Origin: CAXRGH01 sp964230195
GTDB taxonomy: Bacteria > Pseudomonadota > Gammaproteobacteria > Enterobacterales > Alteromonadaceae
Assembly: GCA_964230195.1 (NCBI GenBank)
Contig: CAXRGH010000179.1
Span: 1-14,284, forward strand
DNA: 14,284 bases
Direction of reading: 5' to 3'
A model generated the notes under the pieces. The model was not told the origin of the DNA and did not search any database. It was given only the letters and a program-made list of their open reading frames with translations. This document shows, in pieces, positions 6,692 to 13,863 of the stretch; position 1 is the stretch's first letter, and each line of letters begins with the position of its first letter. The position numbers and the translations under genes are program-made.

Positions 6692-7852
6692 ATGAAATCT
6701 GTTATGGTCGCTGCCTCTCTCATCATGAGCCCTTCTCTAATGGCGTCAGTTGAGGGGTTTAAAGATATTTATTTAGATCGTGAGCAACCGATTCACGTGC
6801 ACAGCATATTTTGTGGTGCAGATTTGAATAATCTAAGAACACTCAAAAATAGCTATGTCTATACGAATACGCCGACTATCGAAGAAGGCACCTATTATTA
6901 CTCTAGCGCCTACGGTGATTTCTCCTATACCTTTCAAAAGATTGAGGGACAAGATCCGAGTTTTCTCATGGGCAGAGGGCTGAAAACCTCCAATCAAGCA
7001 AACCTAGTGAAAGAGTACTGTATCGTTGGCAAAGTCGATGGTTTACCACAACAACTGACTCGCTCAATGAATAAAATGACGTTGTCAGTTGAAGATCCTC
7101 AGTGGGATCTGACCATGAAGAAGTTAGCCATGTTCGGCAAGCCCGCCTTCGGAGAGGGGGTGTATACAGACCAGCGAACACTTGCCAAGCACAATGCTGC
7201 GGATCAGGCGGTTTACGATGCCAACCAAGCCTATCTAGCGGGCGCCAAGTCGCTGTTCGAAGCTCAGTTTGAAGAAATTGCCAATACCTTACCCAAGCGA
7301 TTAGCCGATGGCATTGCGTATGCGTATCAAGAAGATGGGTTTATTCAAAGCAAGGTATATCCTGTGATTGAAGAACCGTTAGTATGGACGGTGACTGCTG
7401 AGCGCCGCTACGAGGAACAGAAGCGGCAACTCCACCAAACCAAACAGTGGGATAAACTTATCCAAGAAAACTTTGACTGGTTTTTTGCCCTTACTCAAAA
7501 AGGTAACGGATTATCGTCAGTAGCTCTTGTAGGAGCGTCTGAAACTAAAATCAATAATGGCGTATTTGAAAAAGTCAGTACTGTTAGTGCAACATTTGAT
7601 GACGGAAAAACATTAGAACTCGATTTCGTTATAACGTCAGAACAATTGCCCGATGCGGTTTTTTGGAGTCTTGCTGATATTCAACAGAAAGCGCTGGCAC
7701 TGCGAAACAGCATGGTGGTTAGAACTAAGCGAGAACTTGAAGCATTAAAACCGCCTGAATCTTTAGATGTATACTCAGATGCTGAGAGAATGGTCCTGTT
7801 CTTCTCGCCTTTTCGTGAAAAAAGCCTCGGTGATAAGTATCGTTATTTCTAA
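6692..7852 (+). CDS. Secreted or periplasmic protein of unknown function
   Basis: I do not recognise this 386-residue protein. It opens with a short Sec-type signal (MKSVMVAASLIMSPSLMA, cleavage near 18), so it is expected in the periplasm or outside. The N-terminal third is aromatic-rich and beta-like (TYYYSSAYGDFSYTF, 67-81), with two cysteines at 41 and 110 that could form a disulfide. The middle is helical and charged (about 160-260, for example YEEQKRQLHQTKQWDKL), and the C-terminal part returns to mixed strands and helices (VSTVSATFDDGKTLELDF). No catalytic or binding motif is visible. AAGG at 6677-6680 and GGAAG at 6684-6688 lie before the ATG. It is monocistronic, with its own promoter candidate and a strong terminator at 7890. 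Divergence from the XRE pair and shared TTAACT-type sites suggest possible co-regulation. Confidence 0.8.
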   Translation: MKSVMVAASLIMSPSLMASVEGFKDIYLDREQPIHVHSIFCGADLNNLRTLKNSYVYTNTPTIEEGTYYYSSAYGDFSYTFQKIEGQDPSFLMGRGLKTSNQANLVKEYCIVGKVDGLPQQLTRSMNKMTLSVEDPQWDLTMKKLAMFGKPAFGEGVYTDQRTLAKHNAADQAVYDANQAYLAGAKSLFEAQFEEIANTLPKRLADGIAYAYQEDGFIQSKVYPVIEEPLVWTVTAERRYEEQKRQLHQTKQWDKLIQENFDWFFALTQKGNGLSSVALVGASETKINNGVFEKVSTVSATFDDGKTLELDFVITSEQLPDAVFWSLADIQQKALALRNSMVVRTKRELEALKPPESLDVYSDAERMVLFFSPFREKSLGDKYRYF

Positions 7853-7889
7853 GCAATTGTTTGAACTGAGATGACAGATTCACACATAA

Positions 7890-7913
7890 AAAAGGGAGCG
7901 TCTGCTCCCTTTT
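7890..7913. terminator. Strong bidirectional terminator between convergent genes
   Basis: AAAAGGGAGC (7890-7899) pairs perfectly with GCTCCCTTTT (7904-7913) around GTCT. On the plus strand it ends the secreted-unknown gene; on the minus strand it runs into six T's and ends the nuclease-like lipoprotein gene. Confidence 0.88.
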
Positions 7914-7959
7914 CTGTTTACCCATCTCACATTCATGTGAGCAAATCTACTTTTCTCCA

Positions 7960-9054
7960 TCAAAGGCGAATATCAACACTGATTGGGCAATGGTCACTGA
8001 GCATATCAGATTCTTTTAATTGACCAACCGGATATCCGTAGGCGTGAACCATTGCGCTGTTGGTAATGACACGGTTAGCAATCACTTCACCACTAACAAT
8101 GTGGTCAATGGGGTAGGGATATCTTGGATGACAGGATTGCACGTCAGCAGTCAACAATGAGTACCCTTCAAGGTACGGATTGTCGCGTAACTGTTGAGCG
8201 AAGTAGTTACTTGATTTTGCCATCTGGTGATTGAAATCTCCCAAAACCACATAGGGTAGTTGTTGACTGGTTTGATCCTCCATCCATTCCTCCAATACCG
8301 GAGCCTGGCGAGAAAAGGTCCCACAGGCAGATGAACTCGATTGTCGGTAGTCGTCTACAAAGCAGCCACTTTTCATGTGAATGGACATAACCTGGGTTTC
8401 AGGTTGTGTGTCAGTAAGGTGGATAATCACACCATAGCGTAAGCCTGAATTATTCACTGCCAGTTCGCTGAAATTATCCGCAATTGCATGGCGATAATTG
8501 ACCCCTTTTCTAATCGCAAAACCGACTTTTTGAGGCGTTGATGTTTTACCGTTTTGGCGACAACGATAGCCACCACTATGCGGACGGCTTGAAATGATGG
8601 CGTCCCAATCTGAAGCGGGGAATACCCGATGAATAGCAGTGATTGACTCAACTTCTTGTAGTCCAACAACATCCGCTTCAATGGTTTCAGCAAAAGCTTG
8701 CAAAGCTGCATAGTCTGAATCATCACGGGCAACACAACCGCGGTAATTATTGGCGGCTAAATGTTCAATGTTCCAAGTGACCAGGCGTAAAGTTTGGCCG
8801 GAATTACTCTCGGTTTGTGCCGAATTGTCATTTGGTACCCCTTGAATTGGGAATGCTTCATTGGACTGTTCAGTTGATGAGCTATCGGCAGTGTCATCAT
8901 TTGTGTCTTCGGTGTTTGCATCATCATTAACAGTGTTATTTGTGTCTGTGGTGACTGAGCTATCAGCAGACGTAGATATCGGCTCCAACGTGGTCATTTC
9001 ACCACCACAGCCTATGAGGAAAACAACAACAAGAGAGAAAAGACGGTTTAACAT
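7960..9054 (-). CDS. Endonuclease/exonuclease/phosphatase-family lipoprotein
   Basis: Predicted metal-dependent phosphoesterase (DNase I-like fold) displayed as a lipoprotein, 364 residues. The signal ends in a lipobox, L-I-G-C16, followed by Gly, so it should be lipidated and probably sent to the outer membrane. Residues about 21-88 form a low-complexity Ser/Thr/Asp/Asn linker. The catalytic domain follows: LRLVTWNIEHLA (N95, E97), VGLQEVE (E134), SIHMKSG (H226), LGDFNHQ (D273, N275), PIDHI (D317, H318) and SDHCPISVDIRL (D354, H355) at the C-terminus, the standard EEP order of Asn-Glu-His-Asp-Asn-Asp-His. Cysteines in the domain may form disulfides. Substrate (DNA, RNA or phospho-sugar/lipid) is not decided by sequence; an outer-membrane nuclease scavenging extracellular DNA is the simplest inference. 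The ribosome site is weak (GAGAT). It is transcribed alone and shares a terminator with the convergent gene. Confidence 0.9.
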   Translation of the reverse strand: MLNRLFSLVVVFLIGCGGEMTTLEPISTSADSSVTTDTNNTVNDDANTEDTNDDTADSSSTEQSNEAFPIQGVPNDNSAQTESNSGQTLRLVTWNIEHLAANNYRGCVARDDSDYAALQAFAETIEADVVGLQEVESITAIHRVFPASDWDAIISSRPHSGGYRCRQNGKTSTPQKVGFAIRKGVNYRHAIADNFSELAVNNSGLRYGVIIHLTDTQPETQVMSIHMKSGCFVDDYRQSSSSACGTFSRQAPVLEEWMEDQTSQQLPYVVLGDFNHQMAKSSNYFAQQLRDNPYLEGYSLLTADVQSCHPRYPYPIDHIVSGEVIANRVITNSAMVHAYGYPVGQLKESDMLSDHCPISVDIRL

Positions 9055-9207
9055 AATTTCAATGATCTCAATAGTACTTCTTTAACGAGTGCCTGCCGGA
9101 TACGACGTTCACGGGACCTTAGTTCACCTTATAGTGTTCGAGAGCAAAGGCCTATGGAATAAGGTAAGATTATTGCGTGATTATCGTATTGATGGGTTTA
9201 CAAAATG

Positions 9208-9234
9208 AAAAGGTAACCTCGGAGGTTACCTTTT
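9208..9234. terminator. Strong terminator of the beta-helix gene
   Basis: AAAAGGTAACCT (9208-9219) and AGGTTACCTTTT (9223-9234) are perfectly complementary around a CGG loop. On the minus strand the stem ends in TTTT then CATTTTG, 50 bases beyond the beta-helix gene stop. The upstream half of this 230-base spacer (9055-9207) shows no gene. Confidence 0.85.
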
Positions 9235-9284
9235 CAATGTTGTTTAGGTTTCTGGTTTCTAGTTTCCGGCTAATGGTGTGGTGT

Positions 9285-11819
9285 CTATCCCTCAACCGTA
9301 AACTGCCACACATCACCTTTCACTCGTTCTCCGTTTGGTTTTACCGCGTCAACACGCCAATAAATGGTTTTTCCAGCGGCGAGTGGTTTATCAAAGGAGT
9401 AAATATTGTCTTTTCCTTTGAATGTTCCCTTGAACGCTGAGTGTTGAGTGGACGCGTTTTCTACGGTTTGCGCATCATAAGCCCAGTAGACTTCATGTTG
9501 TTCAACACCGTAGGCACCAAGCCACATCAGGTCAGCATCCGCTTTTGCATCAGTTCCGTTATCTTTCGGTACAGGTGTTGATGCATGGGGGTACTTAAAT
9601 CCGGGGATCCAATAGTGTGTTGCGCCAAATTCGTAAGGCCCCACATCACGTGTGCCAATAAGCTTCTCTGAACCCGTATATGCACCAGAGCGCCATGGAA
9701 CATCCGTTGCTTGAATGTTGTAGCCGGAATTCACTATTTCTGACTTTGCTTTCGGGCGAAAATCTAAATTCTTTGGATCACGCAACACGTTTTCTGGTGA
9801 CTCAAGATAATTTGAGCGTAACACAGCAAGCAATGGTGCTGGACGACCACGAGCTGCGGTTCCGTCGTCAAACTTTCGCGTGTTGTACTTAAGTGCAGCA
9901 TCCCATTGTTCTTGAGTGGCTGGCGTTTCTTTGAGCCAAAAGGTGTCTTTAATAATAGTTTTATCTTCTTTTTGGCTCTTTTTCTGAACTGGTTTATTCC
10001 AATCATGGAAGCCAGTTGAAAAGCCCGGAACCACATTGTTGGCCACAAGCGTTCGCTCGTTTTTACTTGCCCAACGTTTCATGTTGAATAGTTCAAGGGT
10101 GCCTTCACCCACGAGCAAATTATTATGGATCAGGTGATCATCACCCTTAATGGCAAAACCACCGGGCGTGTTCCACGCAACGTTATGGCTCATTTCACCA
10201 AATGCATTGGCGTAAGCAGGGAAGCTTCCCGAGTCAAAACGGTAAGAACGTTTTGGATGGTCGTGAGACCAGTTATAGCGATACAAGAACTTCTGACGTC
10301 CGCCCATTTGTAGGCTGGCACCATCGTATTGGAGTCCACCAAATCGTGAAATGTTATTGAGTTCGTAGATTGAATCAATGCCGCCGCCTTTGATACCAAC
10401 TGAGGCACCCACATCACTAATGGTGACACGTCTCACCAATGAAGGTCTGTCGATACTCATAGAGCGAGAGTCTAGTCCAAGTGTTGTCTGCTGTGTCTGG
10501 TAAATCAATACGTTGTCTAGGATTAAACCTGTGCTACGGCCTTCAAATGCGTTTCCATCCAAGTATTGGAAAGTACAATTACGGAGTGCGTTATTGTGGG
10601 ATTCAGTGCCCAGCTTACGGCTGTATTTGTTTTCAATCCTTGTAGTCACAGGACGGTCAAAGTTATCCACGACAAACTTATGAGTTGAACTAAATTTGAA
10701 GTTACTGTCTTCAAGGGCTGAGTTTGAGACTTCTTTGAGATACGCGCCAGCGCCATAGAAGTCAAAACCTTTGACGGTAACGTATTCACTGTCGGTAATC
10801 GATAATTGGAAATCACGACGTTTGCCTCGCACGCTACCTTTGGCTGGGGCTTTACCGTCTGGTGTCATGAAATAGAGTGTGCTTGTGTCGTTGTCGAACC
10901 ACCATTCTTCAGGAATATCCAACGCTGGTAAGCCCATCACAAAGTATTGCAAACCAGAATGCGAACTACGACCAAACTTTTTCTTGGCGAGTCGCCAACC
11001 AATGCGGTTATTGAGGAAACCTTTCGCTTCTTTTGTCAGTGAGCCACTGCCTTCAAAACTAGTGTCATAGTGGAGTGAATTAACACCAACCTTATGTTCT
11101 GTAATTTTACTTGCCCAACTGCCCCATGCGTAACTCATTACAACGGTAGCGTCTTTGAAGGATACACCAATATTCGCGAGTGTTTCTTCACGATGTTTTA
11201 GCCCGCTGCGATCATAATGCAACCAAGCTTCAGATTCTTTTAATGTGTTTGGTGTTGCTAGGCCATCATCTAAGCGTCCTTTTTGCGAGGTTTTCTCCGC
11301 ACGACGAAGCACGAAATAACGATCTAAGCGCCAAGGATCATCCCAACGGGCATTTGGCCAACGAGCATCGCTCATCAGACGGTCATTGTAGGTGATGCTG
11401 TAGACAGGAGCGTCCAGTTTTAAACTATAGATCTTCCCTTGTAATCGTTGCCATTGCCCAGCTTGAATCTTTTTACCCGCATCGCTGTTTGGTGTAACAA
11501 GTTGCCAATCGCCATGTATTACGTCGGTACCGTCAAAAATAACCTCCTCTCCCGGCATTGAGGCAATCGTGATGGGTTTCGTTGCCGTTCCTTCAAGATC
11601 ACTAGCGCTGAGAGGTTGAGTATATCTTCCGCCACGAATATACAGCGTGTCACCTGCTTTTAGCTTGTCGGCAGCACGCTGGAGAGATTTAAACGGCTTA
11701 TTTATCGAACCATTGTTCTTGTCACTGCCGTTTAGTCCAAGATAATAGTCCTTCGCATCTACAGTACCCGACAACAAAGCCACAACTGCAGAGGACAATA
11801 ATACATTGATGGATTTCAT
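9285..11819 (-). CDS. Secreted right-handed beta-helix protein with C-terminal Fn3-like domain, probably polysaccharide-active
   Basis: Large exported protein of about 844 residues. The signal peptide is MKSINVLLSSAVVALLSGTVDA, cleaved before KDYY. The mature N-terminus (YYLGLNGSDKNNGS, then FKSLQRAADKLKAGDTLYI) is the classic opening of bacterial parallel beta-helix proteins. This is followed by a SDARWPNARWDD segment and then Asn-rich helix turns (LIHNNLLVGEG, ALRNCTFQYLDGNAFE). The last ~96 residues (IYWRVDAVKPNGE, DVWQFTVEG) look like an Fn3-type sandwich. Such proteins are often lyases or glycosidases, but the conserved PL6 alginate-lyase/chondroitinase-B signature is not apparent, so I name no substrate. 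Start choice: ATG at 11817-11819 has GAG at an 8-base spacing; the in-frame ATG two codons upstream (11825) has it only 2 bases away. It diverges from the glycerol kinase. Confidence 0.85.
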   Translation of the reverse strand: MKSINVLLSSAVVALLSGTVDAKDYYLGLNGSDKNNGSINKPFKSLQRAADKLKAGDTLYIRGGRYTQPLSASDLEGTATKPITIASMPGEEVIFDGTDVIHGDWQLVTPNSDAGKKIQAGQWQRLQGKIYSLKLDAPVYSITYNDRLMSDARWPNARWDDPWRLDRYFVLRRAEKTSQKGRLDDGLATPNTLKESEAWLHYDRSGLKHREETLANIGVSFKDATVVMSYAWGSWASKITEHKVGVNSLHYDTSFEGSGSLTKEAKGFLNNRIGWRLAKKKFGRSSHSGLQYFVMGLPALDIPEEWWFDNDTSTLYFMTPDGKAPAKGSVRGKRRDFQLSITDSEYVTVKGFDFYGAGAYLKEVSNSALEDSNFKFSSTHKFVVDNFDRPVTTRIENKYSRKLGTESHNNALRNCTFQYLDGNAFEGRSTGLILDNVLIYQTQQTTLGLDSRSMSIDRPSLVRRVTISDVGASVGIKGGGIDSIYELNNISRFGGLQYDGASLQMGGRQKFLYRYNWSHDHPKRSYRFDSGSFPAYANAFGEMSHNVAWNTPGGFAIKGDDHLIHNNLLVGEGTLELFNMKRWASKNERTLVANNVVPGFSTGFHDWNKPVQKKSQKEDKTIIKDTFWLKETPATQEQWDAALKYNTRKFDDGTAARGRPAPLLAVLRSNYLESPENVLRDPKNLDFRPKAKSEIVNSGYNIQATDVPWRSGAYTGSEKLIGTRDVGPYEFGATHYWIPGFKYPHASTPVPKDNGTDAKADADLMWLGAYGVEQHEVYWAYDAQTVENASTQHSAFKGTFKGKDNIYSFDKPLAAGKTIYWRVDAVKPNGERVKGDVWQFTVEG

Positions 11820-11849
11820 ACGCATTTCTCAATTTAAGGTGTTTTTTAT

Positions 11850-11878
11850 TTATAAGCTACAGGGCGAGAATATCACAA
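11850..11878 (-). promoter_or_regulatory. Candidate sigma-70 promoter of the beta-helix gene
   Basis: On the minus strand TTGTGA (11873-11878), a 17-base spacer and TTATAA (11850-11855; TATAAA one base later) form a good promoter with a leader of about 25 bases. One arm of the inverted repeat at 11868-11900 overlaps the -35. Confidence 0.5.
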
Positions 11879-11900
11879 TATTTACAATTTACTGATATTC
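11868..11900. promoter_or_regulatory. Inverted repeat GAATATCA...TGATATTC, putative operator
   Basis: GAATATCA (11868-11875) and TGATATTC (11893-11900) are exact complements separated by 17 bases. The left arm overlaps the -35 box of the beta-helix promoter. It does not resemble the E. coli GlpR operator. The regulator is unknown; this could be a dimer site spanning about two helix turns. Confidence 0.4.
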
Positions 11901-12002
11901 TTTTCATAATATTTACGCATGTTCTGTTACTTTATTTCCGAGATGTGGTCTCAATATTTGCTAAAACACCAGAGTTTGGTCTACGTTTAAGTCATTGTTA
12001 TT

Positions 12003-12008
12003 TATAAT
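12003..12008 (+). promoter_or_regulatory. Consensus TATAAT box close to the glycerol kinase start
   Basis: A perfect -10 hexamer lies 18 bases before the glycerol kinase ATG, with no matching -35 at 16-18 bases. If it is used, the transcript would start about 10-12 bases before ATG 12027 and leave no room for a normal ribosome site. Confidence 0.3.
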
Positions 12009-12026
12009 GGATTAGACATATCAATC

Positions 12027-13526
12027 ATGGTGAGTCCGGCATATACAATGGCCATTGACCAAGGAACTACAAGCTCCCGTGTGTGTATCTACGACGCTAA
12101 TTTTAATCTTGTTGCTCGTGGTCAGCACACGTTCCAACAGCATTATCCTCAAGATGGATGGGTGGAACATGATCCGGAAGCCATTTGGAGCTCTGTTTTA
12201 AAGTGCTATCAACTTGCACTGGCTGACGCCAAGATTCATCCCAGCGACATCGCTTCCATCGGCATTACCAACCAACGTGAAACGGTCGTGGTGTGGGATC
12301 GTGCCACGGGATATCCGATTTATCCTGCGATTGTGTGGCAGGATCGAAGAACCGAATCTTTCTGCGACACCTACCGCGATAAGTTCCCAGAGGTTTGCCA
12401 ACAGATAACAGAGAAAACAGGGTTGTGTTTAGATCCCTATTTTTCTGCCACCAAAATTCGTTGGATCTTAGACAATGTTAAGAATGCTCAACAACGGGCG
12501 GTCGATGGCGAACTTGCCTTTGGTACTATTGATTGCTTTCTGCTTTGGCGTCTGACCCATGGAGAATTCCACGCCACAGATGTGACAAACGCTAGCAGGA
12601 CACTGTTATATAATACGTCGCTCCACCAGTGGGATGCCGATCTTCTCAGCTTGTTTGATATTCCTCCCTCGATTCTCCCTGACGTCCATGGTAGTGGTTA
12701 TGCTTACGGTATTTCCAGCAGTGAAGTATTGGGAAGTGAAATTCCAATCAGTTGCTTAGTAGGGGATCAACATGCATCGCTAATAGGGCACGGTTGCTTT
12801 GAAGAAAATACCGCGAAAATGACCTTTGGAACAGGCGGTTTTCTGATGCTCAATACCGGTACGGATAAAGTTGCCTCCAGCCATGGGTTACTCTCAACAA
12901 TCGCTTTTGAAATTGATGGTAAAACTCAATTTGCCCTCGAAGGTAGCCTATTCATGGCGGGCGCTTCTGTGCAATGGCTGAAAGATGGTATCGGTATACT
13001 CGATGACCTTGCTCAAAGTGAAAGTCTTGCTGCGTCGGTTCCTGTTGACCACGGCGTTTACTTGGTACCGGCATTCACTGGGCTAGGAGCTCCCCATTGG
13101 TGTGCTGATGCGAGGGGAACATTAATGGGGTTAACACGCGATACTCAGCGCGAACATATCGTGTCCGCAACGCTTCAGTCGGTTGCGTACCAAACGTATG
13201 ATTTAATTCAGTGCATGAAAGCCGACGGAAAGCATTTACGAGAATTGCGCGTTGATGGCGGCATGGCCGCTAACGCCTTTGCCATGCAATGCTTAAGTGA
13301 TATTTTACAAATTCCCGTTGCCGTGGCCTCCACCACAGAAAGCACCGTGAAAGGTGCCGCACTGATTTCAGCATTTCATGCAGGTACCATTACTGATATG
13401 AAGCCGTTTACTAAAGGCGTCAGTCAAACTTATCAGCCGAAAATGAACAAAGATGTGCGTCAAACACTCATTGATGGCTGGCAACGTGCTGTATCTGCCA
13501 CTTTATTTCATTCAACAACTCCATAA
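12027..13526 (+). CDS. glpK: Glycerol kinase (FGGY family)
   Basis: Cytoplasmic ATP-dependent kinase converting glycerol to sn-glycerol 3-phosphate; 499 residues against 502 in E. coli. Features in order: phosphate loop DQGTTSSR (11-18); GWVEHDP (44-50); glycerol-contacting QRE (83-85) and DPYFS (136-140, Y138); IVWQDRR (102-108); FGT(I/V)D (166-169); catalytic GDQ (246-248, D247); nucleotide-binding FGTGG (267-271), MAGASVQW (310-317), PAFTGLGAP (348-356) and DGGMAAN (410-416). All substrate and ATP positions I can align to E. coli GlpK are present. Two control elements are not: the Gly-rich loop ending in Arg that binds fructose-1,6-bisphosphate in E. coli is replaced by SSSEVLGSE (230-238), and the EIIA-Glc-binding PGIETTERN is replaced by PKMNKDVRQ (471-479). 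No glpF, glpD or glpR is adjacent. ATG 12027 lacks a clear ribosome site; ATG 12048 would cut into the first strand. Confidence 0.93.
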   Translation: MVSPAYTMAIDQGTTSSRVCIYDANFNLVARGQHTFQQHYPQDGWVEHDPEAIWSSVLKCYQLALADAKIHPSDIASIGITNQRETVVVWDRATGYPIYPAIVWQDRRTESFCDTYRDKFPEVCQQITEKTGLCLDPYFSATKIRWILDNVKNAQQRAVDGELAFGTIDCFLLWRLTHGEFHATDVTNASRTLLYNTSLHQWDADLLSLFDIPPSILPDVHGSGYAYGISSSEVLGSEIPISCLVGDQHASLIGHGCFEENTAKMTFGTGGFLMLNTGTDKVASSHGLLSTIAFEIDGKTQFALEGSLFMAGASVQWLKDGIGILDDLAQSESLAASVPVDHGVYLVPAFTGLGAPHWCADARGTLMGLTRDTQREHIVSATLQSVAYQTYDLIQCMKADGKHLRELRVDGGMAANAFAMQCLSDILQIPVAVASTTESTVKGAALISAFHAGTITDMKPFTKGVSQTYQPKMNKDVRQTLIDGWQRAVSATLFHSTTP

Positions 13527-13863
13527 TTCACAATTCATAACTCAGCTTACCCTCATTACTCTACTTTAATACCGAAGTGAAAATATAAGGTGTTCAAAAA
13601 ACAACCAGATACACTCCTGTGTAAACCTAGTTGTACGAGTTTGTTGGATTTAAATTCCGATTATTTTCTTCGATAAAACAGTGGTCTACCGTGTTTTTTG
13701 TTTTTCCAGTTTAAAACCGTTCAATATGTAACAAATTATTAATCTGTTTATTCTATAGTCATCATCCATTTTAAGGAATGAAATGGCTGCATAGGATAAA
13801 GCAGAATATGGAGGGAAAAAATTAATTCCAAGGGGAGCATGTGTCAGCTCCGGAGAATGTATT
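13527..13863. other. 337-base non-coding spacer between glpK and the lamin-tail-domain gene
   Basis: No supported gene. It holds the nested hairpin at 13601-13634, the T-rich terminator candidate at 13675-13705, an inverted repeat CCATTT/AAATGG (13766-13771/13781-13786), and a small hairpin GGAGC/GCTCC (13834-13838/13847-13851) immediately before the ribosome site GGAG (13852-13855) of the next gene. This is AT-rich and probably a 5' leader region. Confidence 0.55.
13675..13705 (+). terminator. Possible terminator downstream of glpK
   Basis: ACA...GGTCTACC...TGT forms an imperfect stem (13678-13694) with mismatches, followed by a long T-rich run (TTTTTTGTTTTT). It is 150 bases beyond the glpK stop. 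An additional nested imperfect hairpin (ACAAC/GTTGT around ACAC/GTGT) lies at 13601-13634. Confidence 0.4.

Noticed and set aside
8861..9085. Plus-strand ORF of 74 codons
   Set aside because: It is antisense to the Ser/Thr/Asp linker of the lipoprotein; the low-complexity codons give a spurious hydrophobic frame.
9285..11819. Assignment of the beta-helix protein as PL6 alginate lyase or carrageenase
   Set aside because: The conserved catalytic sequence blocks I know for those families are not visible, so a specific enzyme name would be a guess.
13781..13863. Possible riboswitch (for example GEMM-type) upstream of the lamin-tail-domain gene
   Set aside because: Several short stems are present, but I could not match a conserved riboswitch core; it is described only as a leader with hairpins.
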